Source: Rhodovulum euryhalinum
GTDB lineage: Bacteria; Pseudomonadota; Alphaproteobacteria; Rhodobacterales; Rhodobacteraceae
DNA length: 64,000 nt
Direction of reading: 5' to 3'
Assembly: GCF_004342445.1 (NCBI RefSeq)
Contig: NZ_SLWW01000010.1
Span: 78,491-142,490, forward strand
In this document: positions 28,631-37,066 of the stretch, piece after piece
How positions within the stretch are numbered: position 1 is the stretch's first letter
Layout: the number at the start of each line of letters is the position of its first letter
Notes under the pieces: model-generated
The model's input: only the letters and a program-made list of their open reading frames with translations
Databases searched by the model: none
Told to the model about the DNA's origin: nothing
Translations under genes and position numbers: made by a program

Positions 28631-29623
28631 GTGCGCGCCATCCTCTACCCCGCCCGCGACCGGGTCGAGGTCACCGACCTGCCCGCCCCCCGCCCCGCCG
28701 AAGGCGAGGTTGTTGTCGCCATGCGCGCCAGCGGCATCTGCCACACCGATATCGAGGTGCTGCGCGGCAATTACGGCAGGTCGGCCTTTCCGCTGGTGCC
28801 GGGCCACGAATACGCGGGCGTCATCGCCGAGCTGGGCCCCGGCGTCACCGGCCTTGCGGTCGGTGACCGGGTGGTGGTGGACCCCAACATCGAGTGCGGC
28901 ACCTGCCGGGCCTGCCGCCGCGGCTGGGCCCATCTGTGCGAGAGCCTCGGCGCCTATGGCGTGACCGCGAATGGCGGCTTCGCCGAGTTCGGCGCGGTCC
29001 GCGCCGGCGCGGTGCACCCGATCGGCGATCTGCCCTTCCCCATCGCCGCGCTGGCCGAGCCGATGGGCTGCGTGCTGAACGGGGTGGCGGCGGCGGATGG
29101 CGCCTCGGCGGCCAATGCGCTGGTATTCGGGGCGGGGCCCATCGGCCTTCTGATGGCGATCGCGCTGCGGACCCGGGGCGTCGCCGATATCGCGCTGACC
29201 GACCTTGACGAGACGCGGCTTGCGCTGGCCGAAAGCTTCGGCTTCACGCCCGTCGCCGCGGGCAGCGCCGCGCTGGAGCGGCTGCACCACGGGGTCGATC
29301 TGGCCGTCGACGCGACCGGCGTGCCCGCCGTGGCCGGGCGACTGACCCGCTATATCGCCAATGGCGGCACCGGGCTTTTCTTCGGCGTCTGCCCGTCCGA
29401 CGCCCGGATCGAGATCGCCCCCTTCGAGCTGTTCCGCCGCCAGCTGCGCCTTGCCGGGTCACATTCGCTGAACCACAACATCCCCGAGGCGCTGGCGGCG
29501 ATCCGCGCCTGTGGCCCGGATATCGGGCGCCTCGTCTCACACCAGGTGCCTCTGGACGAGATCGCCCGGATCCTGTCCGACCATCCCCCGCCGGGCAGCC
29601 TCAAGATCCAGGCGGTTTGCTGA
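28631..29623 (+). CDS. zinc-dependent alcohol/polyol dehydrogenase
   Basis: 330-residue medium-chain dehydrogenase. The catalytic zinc site is GICHTDIEVLRG with GHEYAGVI; the structural zinc lobe has C-G-T-C-x-x-C and a further Cys in HLCESLGAYG. The Rossmann motif is VFGAGPIGLLMA. The GTG at 28631 is used because it lies four bases after the mtlK stop. It adds a third dehydrogenase to the operon, which implies several polyols or a second oxidation; the specific substrate is not readable. Confidence 0.85.
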   Translation: MRAILYPARDRVEVTDLPAPRPAEGEVVVAMRASGICHTDIEVLRGNYGRSAFPLVPGHEYAGVIAELGPGVTGLAVGDRVVVDPNIECGTCRACRRGWAHLCESLGAYGVTANGGFAEFGAVRAGAVHPIGDLPFPIAALAEPMGCVLNGVAAADGASAANALVFGAGPIGLLMAIALRTRGVADIALTDLDETRLALAESFGFTPVAAGSAALERLHHGVDLAVDATGVPAVAGRLTRYIANGGTGLFFGVCPSDARIEIAPFELFRRQLRLAGSHSLNHNIPEALAAIRACGPDIGRLVSHQVPLDEIARILSDHPPPGSLKIQAVC

Positions 29624-30277
29624 ATGGCGTCCGGCTTGCGCAGGCGGTCCCTGCCGTTCCGCGCGGTGCTGTGGGACATCGACGGCACCCTTGCCGACAG
29701 CGAACCACTGCATGAACGCGCGTTCGTCGAGGCCACGCGGGCGCTCGGCCTTGCGTTGCCCGCCGATTTCCACGCCGCGCTGCTCGGGCGGACCGAGACA
29801 GAGGCACATGCCTGGCTGGTCGACCGCTGCGGGCTGGAGCTCTCGCTTGCGGCCTGGACCGAACGCCGCCTTGCCGCCTATTTCGCCGGTCTGGAGGATG
29901 TGACGCCCCATCCCGTCGCGATCGGTCTCTGGCACCGGTTCGAGGCGCTGGGCCTGCCGCAGGGCACGGTGTCGAATTCCGACCGGCTGATCGTGAACGC
30001 CAATCTCGCCCGCCTCGGTCTCGACCGTCCCGGCCTTGTCAGCATCAGCCGCAACGATGTGCGCGCGGCCAAGCCAGACCCCGAACCCTATCTCAGGGGC
30101 GCGCATCTTCTGGGCCTCGACCCCGACGAAATCGCCGTGGTCGAGGACAGCGCGACCGGCCTGCGCGCGGCACAGGCGGCGGGGATGCGGGTCTATATGA
30201 TGCCGGGATTCACTGGCGCGGGGCATGGGGACTGGCAGCCCCTTGCCGCCCTAGCCGAAGTTGCCGAGGACGGCTGA
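29624..30277 (+). CDS. HAD-family sugar-phosphate phosphatase
   Basis: 217-residue HAD hydrolase: WDIDGTLADSEPLHERAF motif I, TVSNSDR motif II, AAKPDPEPYL motif III and VEDSATGL motif IV, a beta-phosphoglucomutase-like group. The ATG follows the dehydrogenase stop with no gap, so it is the last gene of the polyol operon. It may remove phosphate from a dead-end sugar phosphate formed by the kinase. Confidence 0.82.
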   Translation: MASGLRRRSLPFRAVLWDIDGTLADSEPLHERAFVEATRALGLALPADFHAALLGRTETEAHAWLVDRCGLELSLAAWTERRLAAYFAGLEDVTPHPVAIGLWHRFEALGLPQGTVSNSDRLIVNANLARLGLDRPGLVSISRNDVRAAKPDPEPYLRGAHLLGLDPDEIAVVEDSATGLRAAQAAGMRVYMMPGFTGAGHGDWQPLAALAEVAEDG

Positions 30278-30306
30278 GCCCGCCAGGGAACCGCGCGGGC
30301 GGCCGG

Positions 30307-31086
30307 CTACAGCGTCGCGTTCACCGCACCGCCATCCAGCAGGATGTTCTGGCCGACGATGAAACCCGCATGCTGCGAACAGAGAAACGCGCAGGCCGCG
30401 CCGAACTCCTGCGCCGTGCCGTAGCGCCGCGCGGGGATGGTGGCTTCGCGCCGCGTCCGCGCCTCGTCCAGCGTGATCCCTTCGGCCTCGGCCACGCCCC
30501 GGTCCAGCGCGTCGGCCCGGTCGGTCGCGTGGATGCCGGGCAGCAGGTTGTTGATCGTCACGCCATGGGGCGCCACCTGCCGCGCGGTCCCCGCGACATA
30601 GCCGGTCAGCCCGGCGCGGGCAGAATTCGACAGCCCCAGCACCGGGATCGGCGCCTTGACCGACTGGCTGGTGATGTTGACGACCCGGCCCCAGCCGCGC
30701 GCCATCATGCCCGGCATCAGGGCCTTCATCAGCGCGATGGGCGTCAGCATGTTGGCATCGAGTGCGGCGATGAAATCCGCACGCTCCCAGTCGGTCCACA
30801 TTCCTGGCGGCGGACCGCCGGCATTGGTCACCAGGATGTCGATCTCGCCCGCCGCCGCCAGCACTCTGGCACGGCCGTCTTCGGTGGTGATGTCCGCCGC
30901 GACCGCCGTCACCGTCACGCCATGCGCCGTGCGGATCGCCGCGGCGGCCGCCTCCAGCGCCTCGGCGCCGCGGGCGTTCATCACCAGGTCGCAACCCGCC
31001 GCGGCCAGCGCCTCGGCGCAACCCCGCCCCAGCCCCCTGGACGAAGCGCAGACCAGCGCCCGCTTGCCGGAAATCCCAAGATCCAT
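30307..31086 (-). CDS. SDR-family oxidoreductase with atypical active site
   Basis: 259-residue Rossmann-fold protein (CASSRGLGRGCAEAL cofactor motif, NAGG). The Ser of the SDR triad is in NITSQSVKAPI, but where YxxxK is expected the sequence reads L-S-N-S-A-R-A-G, so the catalytic Tyr and Lys are not in place. This divergent '3-oxoacyl-ACP reductase-like' subgroup keeps Ser-Asn instead. The RBS GGAGG precedes ATG 31086. It is convergent with the polyol operon and not obviously part of it. Confidence 0.8.
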   Translation of the reverse strand: MDLGISGKRALVCASSRGLGRGCAEALAAAGCDLVMNARGAEALEAAAAAIRTAHGVTVTAVAADITTEDGRARVLAAAGEIDILVTNAGGPPPGMWTDWERADFIAALDANMLTPIALMKALMPGMMARGWGRVVNITSQSVKAPIPVLGLSNSARAGLTGYVAGTARQVAPHGVTINNLLPGIHATDRADALDRGVAEAEGITLDEARTRREATIPARRYGTAQEFGAACAFLCSQHAGFIVGQNILLDGGAVNATL

Positions 31087-31164
31087 CGAAAGCCTCCCAT
31101 TCGCACATGTCGGACGCGGCATAGCAGCCAGCCGCCCCGCCGGAAAGCCCGGCCCGCGTGGGGC

Positions 31165-31791
31165 CTAGGACGTCAGCGCCGCCAGCAACGGCGTCCACTG
31201 GGCCCGGGTCGGCGCAAAGGCCTTTTGCGGCTTGTCGAACACCGTCAGCCCCGCCTCGGCAAGATCGCCATAGGCGACGCGCTCGGAAATCGCGGCGACC
31301 GGGGCCTGCCCGATCCGTTCGGCAAAGGCGGCAAGCCGGGCCGCGTCGCGCCCCCGGGGCCGCACCCGGTTCGCCACCAGTTCGACCCCCGCCTTGCCCT
31401 TGCGGATGCGCTTGATCCCGGCGATTTCCTTGAGGAACCGCCGCGTCGCGTCGGCGTCGAAGAAGGACGGCAACACCGGCACCACCACCGCATGCGCCTC
31501 GGCCACCAGCGCGGCGGCGTCCGCCTCGTAGATCGACCCGGGCGCGTCCACGATCACCCAGTCCAGCCCCTTGGCGCCCTTGCCCAGCGCCCCCGGCCCG
31601 GTCCAGTCCAGCGCCCGGATCGGCGCCACGTCCGCGGGCCGCCGCTTGAGCCAGCGCGAGGCCGATTTCTGCGGATCGGCATCGGCCAGCGCGACCTGCC
31701 ATCCCCCGTCGGCCAGCGCCGCGGCCAAGGTCACCGCGATGGTGGTCTTGCCGCAGCCGCCCTTGCGATTGGCGATCAGAACCGTCTTCAT
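31165..31791 (-). CDS. orphan ParA/MinD-family ATPase
   Basis: 208-residue deviant-Walker ATPase. The P-loop is NRKGGCGKTT (first Lys is the intermolecular one), with DADPQKSASRW as the A' motif and VIVDAPGS as Walker B. Such proteins position plasmids, chromosomes or protein clusters on the nucleoid. There is no ParB or parS partner next to it, so it is not a replication-linked ParA; a cargo-positioning or cell-envelope role is possible. Start 31791 is read from the strong N-terminal homology. Confidence 0.85.
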   Translation of the reverse strand: MKTVLIANRKGGCGKTTIAVTLAAALADGGWQVALADADPQKSASRWLKRRPADVAPIRALDWTGPGALGKGAKGLDWVIVDAPGSIYEADAAALVAEAHAVVVPVLPSFFDADATRRFLKEIAGIKRIRKGKAGVELVANRVRPRGRDAARLAAFAERIGQAPVAAISERVAYGDLAEAGLTVFDKPQKAFAPTRAQWTPLLAALTS

Positions 31792-31927
31792 GGGTTTCCC
31801 CTCCACCCCGCGCGCACCCGCCAGCATAACGTCTGCGCCTCGCACCGCAATCGCCGCGCCGCCGCTGCGCTTGACAGGCCCGCCCGCGCCGCCCGATCCT
31901 TTGTCGTCGATCCCACGGAGTCCACCG

Positions 31928-32758
31928 ATGCCAAGGACCTTTCTCGTCGCCACCGATCTCAGCCCGCGCGCCGACCGCGCGGTGCAACGCGCCTTTCGGC
32001 TGGCGGGGTGGTGCGGTGCGGATCTGGTCCTGGTCTCGGTGATCGACGCGGATCTGCCCGCCGAGATCGCGGGCCAGATGACCGCCGCGGCCGAGTTGCG
32101 GCTTGCCCAGTTCGCCGCCTCGATCCCCCATTCGGGCGAGGTGCGCCATGATACCCGCGTGCTGAGCGGTGACCCCTGCGAGGCGATCCCGGCGCTTGCC
32201 GCCGAACTTGACGCGGGTCTCGTGATCCTGGGGCTGCACCGTCCGCGCGCCTTTCTGGATATCCTGCGCGAGACCACGATGGAACGGATCGTGCGTCATT
32301 CGCCGCGCCCGGTGCTGCTGGTGCGCGATCCCGTCGACCACGCCTATGCCAGTGTGCTGGCCGCAATCGACTTCGGGCCTGCCTCGACCGCGGCGCTGAT
32401 GCTGGCGGCCGAGATCGCGCCCGAGGCCGATATCCACGGGGTGCATGCGCTGCACATCCCCTATCGCGGCTTCGTCACCCCCCAGGTGCGCGCGGGGGCG
32501 GCCGAACCCTTTCGCCTGGATGCCGAGGCCGCGCTGTCCGCCTGGCGCGACATCCACCCCCTGCCCGCGCGGCTGACGGACATCGAGATCGCCGAGGGGC
32601 CCGCGCACCGCGTGCTCGCCGACCGGATCGAGACGCTGTCCCCCGACCTGCTGGCCCTCGGCGCCCATGGTCGCGCGGGGGCGGCCCCCTCGCTGCTGGG
32701 CAGCCTCGCCAACGACCTGATGCGTGCGCCGCCCTGCGACCTGCTGATCGCACGGTAA
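31928..32758 (+). CDS. universal stress protein with two UspA domains
   Basis: 276-residue protein made of two UspA units. The first begins TFLVATDLSPRADRAVQRAF; the second begins VLAAIDFGPASTAALMLA and ends LLALGAHGRAGAAPSLLGSLAND (G-x-x-G-x9-G ATP-binding pattern). Tandem Usp proteins act in stress and energy-limitation responses. ATG 31928 follows GGAGTCCACC. It lies 43 bp before prfC. Confidence 0.88.
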   Translation: MPRTFLVATDLSPRADRAVQRAFRLAGWCGADLVLVSVIDADLPAEIAGQMTAAAELRLAQFAASIPHSGEVRHDTRVLSGDPCEAIPALAAELDAGLVILGLHRPRAFLDILRETTMERIVRHSPRPVLLVRDPVDHAYASVLAAIDFGPASTAALMLAAEIAPEADIHGVHALHIPYRGFVTPQVRAGAAEPFRLDAEAALSAWRDIHPLPARLTDIEIAEGPAHRVLADRIETLSPDLLALGAHGRAGAAPSLLGSLANDLMRAPPCDLLIAR

Positions 32759-32801
32759 CGCGCGATTGCGCCGCCCCGCGCCCACCGCTATATCCGCGGC
32801 C

Positions 32802-34409
32802 ATGCTGGACGCCCCCAAGAACCGCCCCGAGTTGCCGCCCGAGATCGCAAGGCGGCGCACCTTCGCCATCATCTCGCACCCCGATGCGGGCAAGACCACG
32901 CTGACCGAAAAGTTCCTGCTTTACGGCGGCGCGATCCAGATGGCCGGCCAGGTGCGCGCCAAGGGCGAGGCGCGGCGCACGCGGTCGGACTTCATGCAGA
33001 TGGAGAAGGACCGGGGGATTTCCGTGTCGGCCTCGGCGATGTCGTTCGACTATGGCCAGTTCCGCTTCAACCTGGTCGATACCCCCGGCCACAGCGATTT
33101 CAGCGAGGATACCTATCGGACGCTGACCGCCGTGGATGCCGCGATCATGGTGATCGACGGCGCCAAGGGCGTGGAAAGCCAGACGCAGAAGCTGTTCGAG
33201 GTCTGCCGCCTGCGCGACCTGCCGATCCTGACCTTCTGCAACAAGATGGACCGCGAAAGCCGCGACACGTTCGAGATCATCGACGAGATCCAGGAGATGC
33301 TGGCGATCCACGTGACGCCCGCAAGCTGGCCGATCGGCGTGGGGCGCGACTTCCTCGGCTGCTACGACATGCTGAACGAGCGGCTGGAACTGATGGACCG
33401 CGCCGACCGCAACCGGGTGGCCGCCACGATCCGGATCGAGGGGCTGGACGATCCGAAACTGGCAGAACATGTCCCCGCCGAGTTGCGCGAGAAGCTGATC
33501 GAAGAGGTGGGCATGGCGCGCGAATTGCTGCCCGCGCTCGACCCAAGGGCGGTGCTGGACGGCCACATGACGCCGATCTGGTTCGGCTCCGCGATCAACT
33601 CCTTCGGGGTGAAGGAATTGATGGAGGGGATCGGCACCTATGCCCCCGAACCGCAGGTCCAGCATGCCGAGCCGCGCGAGATCGCGCCCGAGGAACCGAC
33701 CGTGGCGGGCTTCGTCTTCAAGGTGCAGGCCAACATGGACCCCAAGCACCGCGACCGGGTGGCCTTCGTGCGGCTGGCCTCGGGCCATTTCCTGCGCGGC
33801 ATGAAGCTGACCCATGTCCGGTCGAAGAAGCCGATCACGGTTTCGAGCCCGGTGCTGTTCCTGGCCGCCGACCGCGAACTGGCCGAAGAGGCCTGGGCGG
33901 GCGACATCATCGGCATCCCGAACCACGGCCAGTTGCGCATCGGCGACACGCTGACCGAAGGCGAGATGCTGAAGGTCACGGGTATCCCGTCCTTCGCGCC
34001 GGAACTTCTCAAGGTCTGCCGCGCGGGCGACCCGATGAAGGCCAAGCATCTGGACAAGGCCTTGATGCAGTTCGCGGAAGAAGGCGCCGCGAAGGTCTTC
34101 AAGCCGATGATGGGCTCGGGCTTCATCGTGGGCGTGGTGGGCGCGCTGCAATTCGAGGTTCTGGCCAGCCGGATCGAGCTGGAATACGGCCTGCCGGTGC
34201 GGTTCGAACCCAGCCAGTTCACCTCGGCCCGCTGGGTCCATGGCGACAAGGCGGCGGTCGAGGCCTTCACCCAGAAGAACAAGCAGCACATGGCCACAGA
34301 CAACGATGGCGACGTGGTCTACATGACCCGGCTGCAATGGGATATCGACCGCGTGGCGCGCGACCATCCCGAACTGCGCCTCTCGGCGACCAAGGAAATG
34401 CAGGTCTGA
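32802..34409 (+). CDS. prfC: peptide chain release factor 3
   Basis: 535-residue translational GTPase: P-loop ISHPDAGKTTLTEK, switch II VDTPGHSDFSEDT, specificity NKMDRES. Followed by domain II and the RF3 C-terminal domain (VGVVGALQFEVLASRI). RF3 removes RF1/RF2 from the ribosome after termination. ATG 32802 matches the usual N-terminus. A stem at 34496-34517 probably ends transcription. Confidence 0.96.
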   Translation: MLDAPKNRPELPPEIARRRTFAIISHPDAGKTTLTEKFLLYGGAIQMAGQVRAKGEARRTRSDFMQMEKDRGISVSASAMSFDYGQFRFNLVDTPGHSDFSEDTYRTLTAVDAAIMVIDGAKGVESQTQKLFEVCRLRDLPILTFCNKMDRESRDTFEIIDEIQEMLAIHVTPASWPIGVGRDFLGCYDMLNERLELMDRADRNRVAATIRIEGLDDPKLAEHVPAELREKLIEEVGMARELLPALDPRAVLDGHMTPIWFGSAINSFGVKELMEGIGTYAPEPQVQHAEPREIAPEEPTVAGFVFKVQANMDPKHRDRVAFVRLASGHFLRGMKLTHVRSKKPITVSSPVLFLAADRELAEEAWAGDIIGIPNHGQLRIGDTLTEGEMLKVTGIPSFAPELLKVCRAGDPMKAKHLDKALMQFAEEGAAKVFKPMMGSGFIVGVVGALQFEVLASRIELEYGLPVRFEPSQFTSARWVHGDKAAVEAFTQKNKQHMATDNDGDVVYMTRLQWDIDRVARDHPELRLSATKEMQV

Positions 34410-34495
34410 CGCGGAACGCGCTGCCGCCGGGATGCGGGTCCGATGCGCCCCCGCTTCGGGACAGCCACACCCTGACGATTGTCCTCCCCCGCCAG

Positions 34496-34517
34496 CCCGC
34501 GTGCCTCGGCACGCGGG
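34496..34517. terminator. hairpin between convergent prfC and alcohol dehydrogenase genes
   Basis: CCCGCGTGCC and GGCACGCGGG form a perfect inverted repeat separated by TC (in practice a nine-pair stem with a four-base loop). It lies between two converging genes, as bidirectional terminators do, but has no clear T-run. Confidence 0.5.
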
Positions 34518-34533
34518 CCCGGCCAGACGCCCC

Positions 34534-35679
34534 TTAGAGGCACGCCTCGTACAGCGCCCGGGTCGCCGCCGCGGTCAGTTCCACCGGGTTGCCCCCCGCG
34601 GTCGGATCCGTCAAGGCCGACGCCACCAGCACGTCGAGATCGGGATCACGGACCCCGAGCGCGGTCAGGCTTTCGGGGATGCCGAGGTCGGCGTTCAGCC
34701 CAACCACGAAATCCAGGAACCCGTCGAACCCGCCGTCGATGCCCAGATAAGCCGCGGCCCGCGCGATGCGGTTCTCGATGGCCGGTCGGTTGAAGCGCAG
34801 CACCGCGGGCATCACCACCGCGTTCGTCGTGCCGTGATGGGTGCCGTAATGCGCCCCGACCGGGTGGGACAGCGCATGGATCGCGCCCAGCCCCTTCTGG
34901 AAGGCGACCGCCCCCATCGCGGCGGCGGCCATCATCTGCGCGCGGGCCTCGATGTCGGTGCCGTCGCGATGGGCGCGCAGCAGGTTCTCCTTAACCAGCC
35001 GCATGCCTTCCAGCGCGATGCCCTGGCTCATCGGGTGGAAGAACGGCGAGCAATAGGCCTCAAGGCAATGGGCCAGCGCGTCCATGCCGGTGCCTGCGGT
35101 GATCGCGGGCGGCATGCCCACGGTCAGGTCCGGGTCGCAGATCGTGACGGCGGGCAGCATCTTGGGGTGGAAGATGATCTTCTTCTCATGCGTCTCGCTG
35201 TTCGTCAGCACGCCCGCGCGCCCGACCTCGGACCCCGTCCCGGCGGTCGTCGGCACCGCGACCACGGGCGCGATCCCCGCCGGATCGGCGCGCGTCCACC
35301 AGTCGCCGACATCCTCGAAATCCCAGACCGGCCGCGACTGCCCGGCCATGAAGGCCACGCATTTGCCGAGGTCCAGCCCCGAGCCGCCGCCGAAGGCGAT
35401 CACCCCGTCATGGCCGCCCGCGCAGAAGACGGCGATGCCGGCCTCCATGTTGATCTCGGTCGGGTTGGGGTCGACGTCGGCGAACAGCGCGCGGCCCAGC
35501 CCCGCCTTGTCGAGAATATCGAGCGCCTGCGCCGTGATCGGCAGTTGCGCAAGGCCCCGGTCGGTCACCAGCAGCGGCTTGCGGATGCCCGCCGCGATGC
35601 AGGCCTCGGGCAGTTCGGCGATGCGCCCCGCCCCGAAGCGGATGGCCGTGGGGTAGGACCAGTTGGCGGTCAGGCTCAT
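34534..35679 (-). CDS. iron-containing alcohol dehydrogenase
   Basis: 381-residue group III metal-dependent alcohol dehydrogenase. NAD-binding GGGSGLDLGK and PTTAGTGSE are present; metal ligands are expected in TGMDALAHCLEAY and HALSHPVGAHYGTHHG. It would oxidise a primary alcohol to an aldehyde for the adjacent aldehyde dehydrogenase, whose stop lies just three bases before this ATG. Last gene of the TRAP operon beginning at 42180. Confidence 0.9.
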   Translation of the reverse strand: MSLTANWSYPTAIRFGAGRIAELPEACIAAGIRKPLLVTDRGLAQLPITAQALDILDKAGLGRALFADVDPNPTEINMEAGIAVFCAGGHDGVIAFGGGSGLDLGKCVAFMAGQSRPVWDFEDVGDWWTRADPAGIAPVVAVPTTAGTGSEVGRAGVLTNSETHEKKIIFHPKMLPAVTICDPDLTVGMPPAITAGTGMDALAHCLEAYCSPFFHPMSQGIALEGMRLVKENLLRAHRDGTDIEARAQMMAAAAMGAVAFQKGLGAIHALSHPVGAHYGTHHGTTNAVVMPAVLRFNRPAIENRIARAAAYLGIDGGFDGFLDFVVGLNADLGIPESLTALGVRDPDLDVLVASALTDPTAGGNPVELTAAATRALYEACL

Positions 35680-35682
35680 GTC

Positions 35683-37062
35683 TCAACTCTTTTTCAGGTG
35701 GTAGGATTTCGGACGGGTCAGCGCGTGGTAGCCCAGCACCGACAGCCCCGCGCCGCGGCCGGTGTTCTTGCAGCCGGTCCAGCAGAGCGCCGGATCGAGG
35801 TAGTCGCAGCGGTTCATGAACACCGTGCCGGTCTCGATCGCGTCGCCCACGCGGGCCGCGCGATCCGCGTCACGGGTCCAGAGCGAGGCGGTCAGGCCGA
35901 ACTCGGAATCGTTCATCATCGCAATGGCTTCCGCGTCGTCCTTCACGGGCATGATACCGACCACCGGGCCAAAGCTCTCCTCGCGCATCACGCGCATGGA
36001 ATGGTCCACGTCCACCAGGATCTGCGGCATCAGGTAGGCCCCGCCGTCGTTCGGGAACAGCGCCCGGTCGATCAGCGGCCGCGCGCCCGCGGCAATGGCC
36101 TCGTCGGTCTGGGCGCGGACCAGATCGGCGAACCGCACCTGCGCCATCGGCCCCATCGTCGTCTCGGGGTCGAGCGGGTTGCCGAGCCGGGCCTTGCTGA
36201 CGATCTCGACGCATTTCTCGACGAAGGGCTCGTAGACCGAGGCGTGGACATAGATCCGCTCGATCCCGCAGCAGCACTGGCCCGAGTTGAACATCGCCCC
36301 GTCCATCAGCCCGTCGGCGGCAGCGTCCAGATCGGCGTCCTCCATGACATAGCCCGGATCCTTGCCGCCCAGTTCCAGCCCCAGCCCGGTGAAGGTGCCC
36401 GCCGCGGCGCGCTCGATCGCCTTGCCGCCGCCGACCGAGCCGGTGAAGTTGACGAACTGGAACGCGCCCGAGGCGATCAGCGCCGAGGTCGTGTCGTGGG
36501 ACAGGAACACGTTCTGCGCCACGTCGTCGGGCACGCCCGCATCGCGCAGCGCGCAGATGATGCGTTCGCCCACCAGAGGCGTCTGGCTGGCGTGCTTCAG
36601 CATCACCGCATTGCCCGCGATCAGCGCGGGCGCGACGGTGTTGATCGCGGTCATGTAGGGGTAGTTCCAGGGCGCCACGACCAGCACCAGCCCATGCGGC
36701 ACCCGCCGGATATAGCGGGAAAACGCCGCGCTGTCCTCGATGCGGATATCGGCCAGCGCGTCCGCCGCGATATCGGCCATGTAGTGGGCGCGTTCCTGGA
36801 ACCCGCGGAACTCGCCGCCGTAGCGGACCGGGCGGCCCATCTGCCAGGCCAGTTCCGGCACGATCTCGTCATTCGCCTCGCCGATCAGCGCGACGGCGCG
36901 GCGCACGATCTCGGCGCGTTCGGCGATGGGCCGCGCGGCCCAGGCCGGTTGCGCGGCGCGGGCGCGGGCGACGGCGGCCCGCGCCTCATCCAGCGGCATC
37001 AGCGCACGCTCGGCATAGACTCTCCCGTCGACGGGAGAGATACATTTCAACGTCTCGGTCAT
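35683..37062 (-). CDS. NAD-dependent aldehyde dehydrogenase
   Basis: 459-residue aldehyde dehydrogenase: NYP in APWNYPYMTA, FTGSVGGGKAIE for cofactor binding, ELGGKDPGYV (general base Glu) and FNSGQCCCGIERIYV (the catalytic Cys in the conserved GQxC). It would turn the aldehyde from the alcohol dehydrogenase into a carboxylate. Four bases separate it from the glutamine-synthetase-like gene. The gene cannot be assigned to one aldehyde from sequence alone. Confidence 0.92.
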   Translation of the reverse strand: MTETLKCISPVDGRVYAERALMPLDEARAAVARARAAQPAWAARPIAERAEIVRRAVALIGEANDEIVPELAWQMGRPVRYGGEFRGFQERAHYMADIAADALADIRIEDSAAFSRYIRRVPHGLVLVVAPWNYPYMTAINTVAPALIAGNAVMLKHASQTPLVGERIICALRDAGVPDDVAQNVFLSHDTTSALIASGAFQFVNFTGSVGGGKAIERAAAGTFTGLGLELGGKDPGYVMEDADLDAAADGLMDGAMFNSGQCCCGIERIYVHASVYEPFVEKCVEIVSKARLGNPLDPETTMGPMAQVRFADLVRAQTDEAIAAGARPLIDRALFPNDGGAYLMPQILVDVDHSMRVMREESFGPVVGIMPVKDDAEAIAMMNDSEFGLTASLWTRDADRAARVGDAIETGTVFMNRCDYLDPALCWTGCKNTGRGAGLSVLGYHALTRPKSYHLKKS

Positions 37063-37066
37063 GGGA

